Below, in pieces: positions 11,678-23,302 of a stretch of 64,000 nucleotides of DNA (the stretch's first letter is position 1; each line of letters opens with the position of its first letter). Source of the stretch: Hydra vulgaris (lineage: Eukaryota > Cnidaria > Hydrozoa > Anthoathecata > Hydridae); NCBI RefSeq assembly GCF_038396675.1, contig NC_088933.1, forward strand, positions 14,362,001-14,426,000, written 5' to 3'. The notes beneath the pieces are model-generated. The model worked only from the letters and a program-made list of their open reading frames with translations, had not been told where the DNA came from and did no database searches. The position numbers and the translations under genes are program-made.

Positions 11678-13127
11678 TACATAAAAATTCTTCTAACGTG
11701 TTAAGGTTTTGATGTAACTTGTTCTAAAATATGAAATGAAGAAAAAAGATTCTATAAGATCGTTTTTAGAAATTTGTTTTAATTTTTTGGTATAGGTCAT
11801 TGCTAAGAAAACACATAATTTACTATTAAAGTATGGTAACAAAACTATAATTATAACCATGTTAAAAATATAACAAATCAAAAAACAAAAACAAAAAAAA
11901 AATCGAAAGATGGTTACATAAATAAAAAAGAATATAAGACATGAATAAACTAAATTTAAATAAAAATTGATTTAAAATCCCAAAATTTTTTAAAGTTTAT
12001 GTGTTTCCAAAGTTGATACGATTTTTCCATGTTATTAATCAAGCAATAACTTTTTGTGTTAAACTAACGAATAAAATTTTTTGACAACCTTTAGACCAAA
12101 AGAGCGTAAAAAATTCTTTTTTCACTAAATATTTAAACTTGATTAATAAAATTATTGTTTTTGGTTAAGAATTTTACGTTTCAATTATTTTAAAACATTT
12201 GCTTTATAGCAAGGGAATAAGAAACAAATCAATTTCGTTTTGTTTTATTTAAAGTTTGTTAAATTTGAAGCAGTAAGATATTTTTTATGTTTTTCTTTTA
12301 TTGTAAATAAGAGTTGGCAAATAACCAGAGAGGAGTTTGTTTTAATTTATGTAAATGACTTCATTAAGTCGTTTGGTTTAGGCACTTCAGTCCCATTTAT
12401 AATCTTGTGATATAATTAACCTGAAATGTTAACTTTGATTTTATTGCATTCACAATGTTAACCTTGTTTCAAAATGGGTTCAATCTATTTTGTAGCACTT
12501 CTAGTTATCAAGAAATTTGCATTTTTATAATACCTGATTTGACTTTTTTTTAGACAAAAGCATCCGTAACTTGAATTCAGTTTTTCTTTTTTTGAAATAT
12601 TTTTTTTACTTTTATCGTAAATGAAGCAAGAACTTATAGCAATAATCTCTTATCTTTAATGCATAAACTTTTAAACAATAATAAACAAGTAAAACAACTT
12701 TCAGTTCACACATTACTAAAGTTTAGAAAAACAAAACAAAAAAATGCAAACCAATATAGGTCTGATTTTACTTTATTGAACAATTAGAACATTAAAATTG
12801 TGAGCAATTAAAACACTAAGTTGACAAATTTTCAATTTTCTTAAATATTATATTTAATATATAATTAACAATTTTTGTTTTTTTCAATCGAATACAATCT
12901 AAAAGCTATCAAGTACAAAAAAAAGCTTTTACAATATGATAACCTTTTTCAAAGTCAACAAGCAATGGAAAAATCCATACTTGATTTTCTCCAGTCTCAC
13001 ATCAAACAAAGTTATTTTTAAAGTAGGGGTTAATTTGTTTATTCTAGAAACTTTACCTCTACACCAAAAATATTTTTTAATGCTAACTTTCACTATTTTA
13101 TGTTTAATAAATTTCCCAACAAGATAA
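11678..13127. other. Non-coding stretch after the secreted-protein gene
   Basis: The first few hundred bases probably hold the 3' untranslated region, with AATAAA at 11921 and a similar motif near 11944. Beyond that no coding frame or element is supported. Short frames on both strands at 12930-13138 overlap each other and have no recognisable content. Confidence 0.4.
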
Positions 13128-14208
13128 TTACTCGACAAGAAACTTTCATGTGGACCATATATGGCAATTGCATGTTAACCCATATATTTACCATTCTCCT
13201 CTATGGGATGGCTTTGGTGCGTTCCATATGTGGCTATAATGTTTATCATACTAAAACTACACTAAATAGGAACGAAAGCCACACTTCATTTTTGCGTGAA
13301 AGTTTCATGTGGCCCACGTGTGGGAAGCATATGTTAGCCATATATTTACCACTCTCCTTTATGGGATGGCGTTGGTGCGTTCCATATGTGGCTATGTTGT
13401 GGCTATATAATGTTTATCTCATTAAAGCCACACTAAATAAGAACGAAAGCCGCATTATAAGAAAGTTATAACTAATACATGAACAAATCTTCTGACTTGT
13501 TTAAATATCATATTTAAATAAGTCAGTAGATTTGCTTATGTATAGAATGTACAATTAATTATACATATATACCTATACAAATAAGTACCATACTGTATGT
13601 ACACTTATTTGTATAGGAATGCCAGTTAAAAAAACTTAAATGGAAAAACATCATAACTTAAGTATAACTCCTTAAGCATAACAATAAATTTTTATTCGAT
13701 AAGTGTAACTCTGATTTACAAATTTTATTGAAAGTTTATTTTGAATAGCAATTCTAAATAAACATTCAATAATATATAATTCTAAGCGGTTTTGTAATGA
13801 ATAATATATTTATTACAAAACCGCTCAAACACACTTACAACTAAGAATTGAAAATTATCAAAACTGTAAACCATATGATATCATGGAATATTCTAGAGTT
13901 TACTAAAATGCATTGCAATGTAATCGTAGTTTACAATTGGTTAAAATTTAAAATTCAAAATGAGGCAAGATTGTGTGTTTTATATGTATGGCTCATACGA
14001 TAGTCACATCTAATTTACCCCGTATTTATTTTTGGATTATACAACACTAAGTGAATTAATTATGTCAATGCATTATATTTTCCTCGTGTGGGCCACACTG
14101 ATCATCAGGATTGTATCAATCGTCAACTGGAATATAGTTTCACACTTTTATTCAACTTGTAAGCACTATGGCCACATGAGGGCCACATATATCATTCTTG
14201 TCGGGTAA
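13128..14208. mobile_element. Palindrome-rich MITE-like element
   Basis: The ends are inverted: TTACTCGACAAGAA at 13128 and, read from the other strand, TTACCCGACAAGAA ending at 14208. A second shared block around TATGTGGCC lies further in. If the repeats begin at CTCGAC, a TA flanks each side. Inside are two tandem copies of a unit of about 160 bp (13136-13290 and 13295-13460), sharing TTTCATGTGG and TGGTGCGTTCCATATGTGGC. Three strong hairpins follow, at 13482-13537, 13572-13617 and 13785-13825. There is no transposase, so it is non-autonomous. The 123-codon frame at 13100-13471 is made of the tandem units and is not a gene. Confidence 0.65.
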
Positions 14209-14319
14209 GATCATTTAGAACAATAGGCAAGACATTTAGTTTTTCTTGATTTGCTAATTGAAACAGCTTTGCATTCTTCAATTTTTTACATAACTCTACT
14301 TTCTGTTTCATAATCATAA

Positions 14320-14490
14320 GGAAAAAAATTAAATTTTCACAACCTATTGAAGAACTGCCAGCGGATGTTACAACAGTGTTAAGAGAATCGTTTCAGTTAT
14401 AGAACTTAAAAGAACAAAGAGTGGTTTTTAAAACTTTGATGGAGGAGAATGTTCTGAAAACACTAAACCAAATAAGTGTGAAAAACATAC
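14320..14490 (+). pseudogene. Short degenerate coding fragment
   Basis: A + strand frame of about 56 codons reads KFSQPIEELPADVTTVLRES, then after one TAG NLKEQRVVFKTLMEENVLKT. The composition looks coding and differs from the surrounding DNA, but I cannot assign it. It may be a remnant of the repeat whose minus-strand ORF follows, or an unrelated insertion. Confidence 0.3.
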
Positions 14491-14654
14491 TATTTAGTAG
14501 CTAGTACTTAAGGTTAAAAAATTTGAAAGCCGTGTTGTTTTACTGGTCATAATTTTATAAAGTAACTTTTATATAGTGTATTTTACCTGTAACTTCATTT
14601 ACTGGGTGGTAAAAAGAAAATATGTGCAATCAAAATATCTTGTTTTTTTCTTTA

Positions 14655-15770
14655 TATAAAAGAAATCTTACTCTCAATGGGCTCTGGAAAATTCCTTGAT
14701 CTAATAATTGATTGCAAATTACTTAAGAACTCATAGCTTGTAAAGTCTACTCTCTTACCACCAAGTATATTTGCTTTGTAAAAATATTCAGGTTCACGTT
14801 TTGCTTCCATAACATCCCTATAAAAATCTAATTTTGCTTTTAATATTTTTTTGTTTTCACCTAACAATACATATTTATTAAGGTTTCACCTAACAATATA
14901 TATTTATTATCTGTTTCTTTTGAAGTCAACCACACCTTTGTTCCTAATTTTAACAACTCATTAACCGATTTAACTTTTTTTTTTAAAAACTTTGTTTTCA
15001 GCTGTTTCTTAGCTTTATATTTTACAGACAATCTTTCACTCCTTTGAAACTTTAATTCTAAATGACGTTGTTTGTTTTTATCGATCATTTTTTTAAAGTT
15101 ACTTGAAACTTTTTTAAGCAACGAGTCACACTTATCTAATATCTTTTCAACCAACCATTCATTTGTATTTTGGTATAAGGTTTTGAAAGAATTAAAAGAT
15201 CCAATGCAGCAAAATCACTTTCTGATGCTTTGTTTGTTGTTGGGATATTCTCAGCGGACTTACTTATATTATCAGAAGGATGCAAACATTTACCTCCAGG
15301 AAGTTGATCACCAGATTGTCTTTCCAGAACAACTAACAAAGAATGATAAATCGCTATTAATGTCAGCAGTGTTAAAATATTTAAACTATCTAAAATACCA
15401 CGTATATTCTCTAATGTTTTGGTTAACGCATTAATAGTATAACCTGCATCACTGCTAGCCATTTCACATAACCCATTAGATAAAGTCTTTCCGTTTGTGG
15501 TAGTAACTTGGAAAATTTGAAAATATCTATGGTGTTTAGTAGTACCGTCATTGTGAAGACAATTACCTAAATTACTCTCTAGAGTATGTATCATTTTTTC
15601 TTCGACTTGAAGAGCAAGTGCTAATACTTCAGCCATAAATCAAAATTGAGTACCAATTGAGGGAACCTTTACTATATCTAACTTGGCTAGTTTTTTTAAA
15701 ATAGTTGTGATAACCTTATTAACTTTATTCATGTTGACATTCAAAGAAACTAACTTCTCTTATATCATAA
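14655..15770 (-). pseudogene. Broken ORF of an unclassified transposon-like protein
   Basis: Three minus-strand frames, shifted relative to each other, read as one protein. From about 15760: MNKVNKVITTILKKLAKLD, a stop, then MAEVLALALQVEEKM and CLHNDGTTKHHRYFQIFQVT (15640-15450). Next a segment with PSDNISKSAENIPTTN, then a Lys-rich coiled region with DKCDSLLKKVSSNFKKMI (15150-14990) and KVWLTSKETDNKYILLGE. The C-terminal part has DFYRDVMEAKREPEYFYKAN and GGKRVDFTSYEFLSNLQSII (to 14655). I recall proteins of this type, with an Asn-Asp-Gly-Thr-Thr-Lys motif, as high-copy ORFs in cnidarian genomes. An RNase H-like first Asp in NDGTTK is possible, but that is inference. Deletions and frameshifts show it is dead. 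Confidence 0.5.
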
Positions 15771-16039
15771 CTTAATAATAAATTCTTGTATATATTAACT
15801 TAATAATAATTTTGCAATCAAGTAGAAGACAATTTAAAGTTTTCAAATCTTTATTTTCTTTTTATAATAAATTTTCTCTAATGTTAGGAGAGTCAATATC
15901 TTTTTCAAAATTATTTAGACTATTAGAATAAAACTTTTCATGTTTATTAACAATACAACTTTTTGCATGCAAATCTTTTATCCTCACGAAGGAGTGCAAC
16001 TTTCTTGTCATTTTTTTAAAGCTTACTTAACAAAAGTTC

Positions 16040-17330
16040 AACTATTTTATTAAGGTTTTATCGTGCATTAGATAGAGACAGAAAGGCTAGGGCTAATGAT
16101 CTTGACATATATAAGGCTTTCAATAAAGTTTGGCATGCTGTTCTTCTCCATAAGTTTGTTTCATATGGTGTACTTGGGAAAGTTTTGAGCAAATCGTTTC
16201 TTTTTAATCGCTTCATTAAAGTCATCCTCGAAGGCCAACACTCTTTTTTATTTCCAGTAACTTCTTGGGTACCTCAAGGTTCATTGATCCTATTTTGTTT
16301 CATATTTACATGATCTCCCCGACAACCTTAAATATAAAGTAGCTCTTTTTGCTGATGACTCAACTTTATACTCCTGTCTTGACAAAAATTCTTCTCTTTT
16401 CTCTTTTTAATCGCTTAGAACAGGCAGCCGATCTTGAACCTGATCTCACTTCTGTAACAGACTGGGGTTCATAGTAACTTGTAAATTTTAACCCCAACAA
16501 AGCTCATTTATTTACTGCAAACAACTATTGCATTACTGTCAACATTCCTATATTAATGAATAGCAACCCTCTCACTGAGTCCTCTTTTTTACGTCTTTTT
16601 GAATTATTTTTTACTACTGACTTTTCATAGAAACCATGTATACAATTGATTGCTAAATTAGCATCTGCTAAGTTTGCTTCATTTTGTTATACTTGCCATT
16701 TCCTCTCTCCTGATTCCATTCTCTTCCTCTACAAATCTCTTATTCGTCCCTGTATGGAATACTGTTGTCATGTTTGGTCTGGTTCTTCTAATGATGCTCT
16801 TTCTCTTCTAGACAAGGTCAAAAAATGCATTATAAATGTAGTTGTACCCACGCTATCTGCTAAGCCTGAGTCTCTTTTCCATCTTCGTCAAGTTGCATCT
16901 CTATCTATTTTCTACAAATATTATCATGGTTGCTGTTCAAAGGAGCTATCATCTCTAGTTTTATTTGCTAAAACTCATTCTCGTTTGACGTGTCATTCAG
17001 CAAAATTGTGTTCTTCTAATGTATCTGTTTCTGCATGCTCTAAAAACCTCTATTCGCTTAATTTTTTCCCCCGCACTTCAACCCTTTGGAACTCTCTTCC
17101 ATCTTCATGTTTTCCTGACTCATACAACCTTTAACTTTTTAAGTCTTCTGTCCACCGTTTCCTTGCTCTTTAATTCTATTCTTTTTTTTCTAGTAACAAA
17201 CTTAATAGTGTTTGTTTGCAGTCTTGTTGGGAAGGAATCAGAATAAAATTGAAGGACCTTCTGTTTTAAATAGCCACGGGCCCCTGGGAAGTCTTGATTC
17301 ACCACTGCCACGGAGGTACATAGAATAAAA
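16040..17330 (+). pseudogene. Jockey-like reverse transcriptase relic
   Basis: The + strand carries, in shifting frames: DLDIYKAFNKVWHAVLLHKF (the reverse transcriptase A motif region), VPQGS near 16270, the catalytic box FADDSTLYSCLD near 16350, LVNFNPNKAHLFTANN near 16480, and an open 162-codon tail (16646-17134). The tail includes PCMEYCCHVWSGSSNDAL, LRQVASLSIFYKYYHG and SLWNSLPSS-like TLWNSLPSSCFPDSYNL. This order is the second half of a Jockey-like ORF2. The endonuclease half is missing, which fits 5' truncation. The 3' end is near 17330, where the sequence becomes A-rich. A sister copy lies at 57640-60060 on the same strand. Confidence 0.8.
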
Positions 17331-17397
17331 AAAAGTATTATTAAAATACATATACTTTAATCGTTATTTTTTTTTTTTCTATGCGTGCGTTCTAAAC

Positions 17398-17449
17398 TTG
17401 TTGCAGCTTTCTAGATTTAATTATAATTAAATCCAGAAAGCTGCAACAA
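17398..17449. repeat. 52-bp palindrome
   Basis: TTGTTGCAGCTTTCT at 17398 and its complement ending at 17449 enclose an AT-rich centre that is also self-complementary (GATTTAATTATAATTAAATC). There is one mismatch (A/C) in the stem. It lies shortly after the Jockey-like 3' end and has no assigned role. Confidence 0.8.
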
Positions 17450-17824
17450 ATTCGGAAGTTCTTAATCTGAATTGTTTAGAATAACACAACCAATGATAAT
17501 AAATTTTTATTCCTGCTTTATGACCTTTATAACGAGAAATTAAAAACCTTTGGCTACGACTAAATAATTTTTGAATTTAATTCTGTTGAGCAGTAAGTAA
17601 TGAACAACATTAGGATATTTTTCCCTAAAACCCTCTTTTTATGAAAGAAACATACTGATTTGATTGGAAAATATGTTGGGGTTATATGGAAACCTTACTA
17701 TATTTATTTATATTGGAAAAAGAAAAGTAAAGCTTACCGTACCATGTTTTTATAGCGCAGTACTTATATATAATAATAATAATTGTTTTAATGAATAACA
17801 ATAATAATTGTTTTAATGAAATCC

Positions 17825-18506
17825 AATACAAAAAGACAATTATACAGCTCTACGAGATTTAAGTTGTGCAATTTTAGGATAATCAGTTCAAAAAAGTTTG
17901 TTCAGATATCAGATATTTTTGTCGAAAATATCATTATTCTAACAATTAGTAATAAAATTAAGAAAAAATATTTTTGACCCCAAAATATGCAGCAAAAGCT
18001 ACAAAAGAATGCATGAAAGTATAATAAATCGATCTAAGATTATATACTTTAACGGAGGAACTTTTTGCCCGTGAATTCTACGTTTTTATGTTAACTATTT
18101 TTTTCTTAAGGGAGATAAAAAATAATGTATTCAATTTAGTTGGCCTTTAAAGAAATAGGTTTACTATTAAACCAGAGCATAGAAAGTTGGTGTCATATGC
18201 ATTGCACCTCAGAATTTGTTAATGAGCAAGAAAGATAACTTATTTAGATTAAGAACAATAATGACTTAAAAAGAAGGAAATGTTTGTATAGCATAAGTTT
18301 CTCAGATCAAAAGTATCAGGTACAAAACTTTTATACATTCTTTTGTAGCTTTTCCTGCATATTTTGAGGTCAAAAAAATTTTTTCTTAATTTTATTACTA
18401 ATTGTTAGAATAATGATATTTTCGAAAAAAATATCTGATATCTGAACAAACATTTTTGAACTGATTATCCTAAAATTGCACAACTTAAATCTCGTCTTTT
18501 TGTATT
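17825..18506. mobile_element. Foldback element with ~190-bp inverted arms
   Basis: The arms at 17825-18018 and 18326-18506 are reverse complements over almost their whole length. Each starts with AATACAAAAAGAC at the outer edge and includes GATTTAAGTTGTGCAATTTT and AATTTTATTACTAATTGTTA. The left arm has an extra segment of about 16 bases near 17840. A single-copy spacer of about 300 bases carries no ORF. This is the layout of a foldback or long-TIR MITE. No target duplication is evident. Confidence 0.8.
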
Positions 18507-18599
18507 AAACGGGGGCAATATTTCAGGGGAAATGCTTTTGATTATCATAATACAAATGGGGTCAAAACTTAAAAAAAATGTCTTTGTTTTATCTTTTTG

Positions 18600-18808
18600 T
18601 TCACCTTCCTAAAACCGAGGGAGACACTACAGTCGAGGAGGCTACTTTATTGTGGTTACCTCTCTCAACTCTTTAACTAGATGCCTGCATGGAGAAATAA
18701 GTTGAGCACAGTACCAGAAACGTGGACCATAAACGTGGAGGTGATTGAACTCGGAAATTCTCACTTATGAATCGAGCGTTCTATCACAACACCACTACAC
18801 CACTACCT
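18600..18808 (-). repeat. tRNA-derived SINE, copy 1
   Basis: Shares the order of segments with the best copy at 52971-53267. These are TCACCTTCCT and CACTACAGTCGAGGAGGCTA at the left, CTCTCAACTCTTTAACT and AAGTTGAGC in the middle, and a degraded tRNA-like head at 18735-18808. Read on the minus strand, the head starts GTAGTGGTGTAGTGGT (A box) and contains GAGTTCAATCACC (B box). It is an older copy with several changes in the anticodon arm. Confidence 0.75.
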
Positions 18809-19435
18809 ACACCACTGGCTCAAATAAACTATGATAAAGAAAATTCAAAATTTTTGTGAATTAAGTGGTAAATCAAAAGGACTCTTAATTTAAATAACTC
18901 TCTAAATAAAGTTTAAATAAATTTAGATAGGAGCGTTATAATTCATCAACCGCCATATTTACCTATACAGCAAAAAATGTCTTTCAAGTTGAAAGATTAC
19001 ATAACGCTACTATAAATGTAAAAAAACAGCAATTTACTGCACACACATATAAAATGTTGTGATAAGTTGTTAATATTTACTGCTTTTGTCCAGCAGGAGT
19101 GACTATATATTGTAACCATGTAATACAACAACAACAACAACAAAAAGCAATATATTTACCAGAAATATAGATGTTTTACATAAGAATGTTATACGTTATA
19201 AAAAATATTTGTACAGTCTACATTCTGGATGGTTCACTCTCATATAGCTAGGCTAAATCGAGGAGAGCGACCATGAACAAAACAAAACAAAACAAAAGAA
19301 AGAAAAGAAAAAAAAGAAGCAAATAAAATAAATAATACACTCACAGAAGGTTGCAATTAGTCTACATTCATATTTGTATCTTATATAATTTATATGGTGA
19401 TTTATCTATTATCACCAGTGATACTATTGCTGTTT
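18809..19435. other. Spacer plus probable 3' UTR of the CR1/L2-like element
   Basis: Bases just below 19436 should be the retrotransposon's 3' untranslated region. Read on the minus strand it includes a T-rich track with GTTTTGTTTTG near 19285 and a (GTT)5 run at about 19145-19125, which could be its tail. The exact 3' end is not determinable from one copy. Nothing recognisable lies from 18809 to about 19100. Confidence 0.4.
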
Positions 19436-22400
19436 CTATTTATTTTGATGTAGCAAGTAGTATTTTAATTTGGTTTTGAGAACATATTTTTTAATATTGC
19501 TAAAAGGGATTGATTTTAATTTATTTTGAATTTGATTCCAGTCCATTAATGCAGAGTATTTAAAGGAATGTTTGCCGTAGGATTTTGTATTATATTTTTG
19601 CACACTCAGTGCACCTCTGCAAGAATTTCTTGTAAGTTGGCAGCTAATTGTACTGCGTAGAGTAAACCATTTATTAAATATAGGAGGTAGTTTTTTGTTA
19701 AGGCAGCTGTGAATAAATAAACAATTTTCAATTTTGATAATATCATGCAGTTTTAAAATTTGTAGTGCGTTAAAAGATGGGAATGTATGTGCATTGTTTG
19801 GTAGAAATTCAATAACCCTGACTGCTTTTTTCTGCATGATAAATAGGCGATTTACAGTACGTATGTTTTGACTCCATGATAAAAGGCAATATGTGAGATG
19901 AGAGTGAAACAAAGCATAGTAAATAGATTTTAAAGTTTTTTGTTGTATAAAATGTCTTAGCTTTGACAGGATGGCAAGGGATCTATTCAACTTATTAGAT
20001 AAATCGTTATAATGGTAAGTCCAGGCTAAGTTTTCGTCTAGCTTTATACCCAAGTAGTTTACAAATTTTTTGCACCAAAGTTTTTTCCCATTTAACTTAA
20101 TTTTGAGCTGCTGATCTAATTTTTTGTGACGGCTTTTAAATAATATTAAATCAGTTTTTTTGGAGTTGAGGGAAATTTTGTTGGCATTTAGCCAGAGGCA
20201 TAGTTTTTTAAGATCATAGTTAACATATTTGTTGATTTTTTTTATGGACTTATTAAAATAGAGAAGGTTTGTGTCATCTGCAAAGTGTTGGACTCTACAA
20301 AATTTTAAAGCTTTAGACATGTCATTTATATAAATAAGAAACAATAAAGGGCCAAGGACAGATCCCTGAGGAACACCTACTTTGATATCGTTTAGGTCTG
20401 AGCTCATCCCACTAATGGATACTAATTGAGTTCTATTAGTAAGGAAAGATTTGAACCAAGAGTTTGAGACTCCTCTAATACCATAGTACGATAGCTTATA
20501 AAGTAAAATGTCAATATCTACAGTGTCAAAAGCCTTTTGAAGGTCGATAAAAATGCCACATCCAAACATTCCTTCATCCAGAGAATCTTTAACTTTTTCT
20601 GTTAGACTTAATAAAGCAAGTGATGTAGAGTAGTTTGTTCGAAAACCAAATTGTAATTCACAAAACAATTTATTTTCATTGAAGAATTTGTATAAGCGGT
20701 TAAACATTAGCCTTTCAAGAATTTTATCAATGTTGGAGAGGAGGAAAATTGGCCTATAGTTTGATATTAATAGTTTTGAATCAGTTTTAAAAATAGGTAC
20801 AACTTTGGCAGTTTTTAAGTTTTCTGGGAAAATACCACTTGAGAACGAGATATTAAAAATGTTAGAAAGAATTCTTGAGAGTTCTGTTTTTAATAGTTTT
20901 AGAATTTTAACAGGCAGACCATTTGGTCCAGAAGCTTTATTTGCGTCTAAAGAGTTGATAACATTTGAAATTTCATGTTCGTCAGTAGGTTTTATAAAGA
21001 ATGATTTTTGAAAAGGATTTGATAAGTAATATGTAAAATGATTCATGGATGAAGGAATTGTTGCCTGGACATCCTTACCAATGTTAGTAAAGTAGTTGTT
21101 GAAAGCATTACAAATATCAAAGGGGTTTGTTATTGTTTTATTGTTATGTATGATTACATTAGGAGTTGTTTGAGAGTTACTTTTAATATTAATAATGTTT
21201 TTAATGCCTTTCCAGGTTGCTTTTATATTCTTTATGTTTTCAGTAAAATAATTATCGTAGTATTTTTTTTTGCTTTCTTTGAGTTTAGATTGGAGGTTAT
21301 TACGAAATGTTTTATACTCATTATGATATATGGTTTTATTTGTTTGATTTTTAGACCTAATATATTTTTTAAAGAGATTATTTTTGTGCTGTATAGAGTG
21401 CTTGAGTTCATCTGATATCCATGGTTTAGTCTTGAATTTAATGTTTTGTTTGTTAAGCTTTTTCAAAGGCGCATGAATATCGAGCAGTTGATTAATGTTG
21501 GAAATAATATTCTCAAGAGACTGAGTACAATTATCAGGGTATATTTTTGGTTCTCTGTCTAAACTAAGATTGTGAAAATCGTTTCTAAATGCAACTTCAT
21601 TGAACCTTTTCCAGTTTCTTTCCTGGATTAAGAGCTTTTTATTAGGTGGTGGTTTAAGAATATTATAGGCTATCAGAAATTGTGGAAGATGATCTGAGAT
21701 TGTGGTGGTAAGATTCCCTGCTTTATATTTATTTGATTTAAGATTTGAAAAGATGTTGTCTATTAGTGTTTTTGATGTTTTACAGATACGAGTAGGGTGG
21801 ACAATGTGAGGTAGAAAGTAATTTGAGGTGAGTGAATCTAAAAAGTCTCTAGTATATGAATCTGTGTCATACTTTAACAGATCAATGTTGAAATCCCCTA
21901 AAATGAATACAGTTTTATTTTCTTTTGTTAGGTTTTTGAGTAACGGATTAAGATAGAATGATAGGAAGTTGTCTAAAGACATTTTTGGATGCCTGTAAAC
22001 ACAACCAACGATAATATTTGATTTTTTAGGATTTATAATTTCAATAAAGATAGATTCTAGTTCTTTTGGTTTAAAGATGTGGAGATCGTTTCTGGGTTTA
22101 TAGGCGAGCCTGTTATTTATATATAATAATGTACCACCTGCATGTGATTCAGATGGTGTGTGTTCATAGGAATACCCATTAAGTGTTAAGTTGCTAGTTT
22201 GTGGGCTTTTTTTATTCAATCTGGTTTCCGATATACCAATTATGTCAAATTCAAGTTTGGTTGATTGGAGTAGATTTTCAAGGTCATCAAAATGTTTCGA
22301 GAGTGATGATATATTGATATGAAAGACATTGAATGAGGATTTGTCAGCTGCTATACATTTTAAATCATCAACATTGGTGTAGTAACTGTTTATTGAGGTT

Positions 22401-22753
22401 TTTCGAGTTTTGTTGTTGTTATTAATATGTGTATTAAATGTGTTGAAAACTGTGTGAAGACTCTCTATGGGAAAACCTGATACTTGATAATTTTTGTTTA
22501 TTTTAGTGTCACCATTAGCAAGATTTTCATTGTCAGTTATAGTTTCGTTATTGAAGGGAAATATACTAGCTAAGCAATTTATACAAAACCATGAACAATT
22601 TTTTGAGGAGTTTTTTAGTAATTGGTAGTCAATATCATTGAGGTTGTTACATTTTAGGTGGACCCAATTGAGGCAGTTATCACAAAAAATAGCTTTCTGA
22701 TTTTTATAGATATTAACTTTGCAAACAGCACATTCGCTATGTGTAGTTTTCAT
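19436..22753 (-). CDS. ORF2: PHD finger, endonuclease and reverse transcriptase
   Basis: One frame of 1105 residues. Residues 8-56 form a PHD-like zinc finger with Cys/His spacing CAVC, FCDNC, WVHLKC and CINC. An apurinic-type endonuclease (EEP) follows at about 140-370, with HINISSL, GISETRL, GGTLLYI, CVYRHP, LGDFNIDLL and the terminal SDHLP. The reverse transcriptase occupies about 600-870, with KVVPIFK, NYRPIFLLS, LQFGFRTNYSTS, IDLQKAFDTVD, VGVPQGSVLGPLLFLIYIND and the catalytic FADDTNLL. A C-terminal region of about 200 residues ends QNK. The ORF2p nicks target DNA and reverse transcribes the element RNA at the nick. All active-site residues that I can check are present, so the protein looks functional. 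The PHD at the N-terminus of ORF2 is seen in some CR1/L2-type elements. Several shorter + strand frames inside it are antisense shadows. Confidence 0.95.
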   Translation of the reverse strand: MKTTHSECAVCKVNIYKNQKAIFCDNCLNWVHLKCNNLNDIDYQLLKNSSKNCSWFCINCLASIFPFNNETITDNENLANGDTKINKNYQVSGFPIESLHTVFNTFNTHINNNNKTRKTSINSYYTNVDDLKCIAADKSSFNVFHINISSLSKHFDDLENLLQSTKLEFDIIGISETRLNKKSPQTSNLTLNGYSYEHTPSESHAGGTLLYINNRLAYKPRNDLHIFKPKELESIFIEIINPKKSNIIVGCVYRHPKMSLDNFLSFYLNPLLKNLTKENKTVFILGDFNIDLLKYDTDSYTRDFLDSLTSNYFLPHIVHPTRICKTSKTLIDNIFSNLKSNKYKAGNLTTTISDHLPQFLIAYNILKPPPNKKLLIQERNWKRFNEVAFRNDFHNLSLDREPKIYPDNCTQSLENIISNINQLLDIHAPLKKLNKQNIKFKTKPWISDELKHSIQHKNNLFKKYIRSKNQTNKTIYHNEYKTFRNNLQSKLKESKKKYYDNYFTENIKNIKATWKGIKNIINIKSNSQTTPNVIIHNNKTITNPFDICNAFNNYFTNIGKDVQATIPSSMNHFTYYLSNPFQKSFFIKPTDEHEISNVINSLDANKASGPNGLPVKILKLLKTELSRILSNIFNISFSSGIFPENLKTAKVVPIFKTDSKLLISNYRPIFLLSNIDKILERLMFNRLYKFFNENKLFCELQFGFRTNYSTSLALLSLTEKVKDSLDEGMFGCGIFIDLQKAFDTVDIDILLYKLSYYGIRGVSNSWFKSFLTNRTQLVSISGMSSDLNDIKVGVPQGSVLGPLLFLIYINDMSKALKFCRVQHFADDTNLLYFNKSIKKINKYVNYDLKKLCLWLNANKISLNSKKTDLILFKSRHKKLDQQLKIKLNGKKLWCKKFVNYLGIKLDENLAWTYHYNDLSNKLNRSLAILSKLRHFIQQKTLKSIYYALFHSHLTYCLLSWSQNIRTVNRLFIMQKKAVRVIEFLPNNAHTFPSFNALQILKLHDIIKIENCLFIHSCLNKKLPPIFNKWFTLRSTISCQLTRNSCRGALSVQKYNTKSYGKHSFKYSALMDWNQIQNKLKSIPFSNIKKYVLKTKLKYYLLHQNK

Positions 22754-23302
22754 TACTGTGAATTGATATGGCGATAAAATATATAAGTAAGATTATTTAT
22801 ATGAATGTAAGTAACTGCAATCTAAACTGCAATCAAAAAATAATAATATTAAAAAAATAAAAAATAAAAAATAAAAAAAGTACTGATCAAAACAAAAAGA
22901 AACGCAAAAATAATAGAAACAAACAAACAAAAACAAAAAAATAAAAAAAAAATAAAAAAATTACAAGGATTAAGACTTTTTTTTATTCAACGAAACCAAC
23001 CAAGCGCACATTTTTTAACAAAGGAATTTCATGCTATTTATCGCTTGCAATGTCTTCAATTTAAAAACACCAGAAACGGAATAAAAATAAAAAGTAAAAA
23101 TATAATAAACACAAAATCACAAAAATTATTACTATATCGCTAAATTTTATATAATATAAAAGGCTTGAAAAAGTTCAAATATAGTGCCGCAAATCAAAAT
23201 AAAACAAAACAAACAAACCAATAAAAGAAAAAAAAAGAAAAACAAGTGCAAATCAAAGGTACCATTGCTCGAACTCCAAAGCTATAAGCGATTTATGTCG
23301 AC
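22754..23302 (-). other. A-rich spacer between ORF1 and ORF2
   Basis: On the + strand this is rich in AAAATAAAAA and AACAAAC runs. No frame of note. It is long for a LINE inter-ORF spacer and may contain internal promoter or ORF2 re-initiation signals, which cannot be judged from sequence. Confidence 0.5.

Noticed and set aside
13100-13471. 123-codon + strand ORF
   Set aside because: Consists of the two tandem units of the MITE-like element.
20805-21415. Two + strand ORFs
   Set aside because: Antisense shadows of the intact LINE ORF2.
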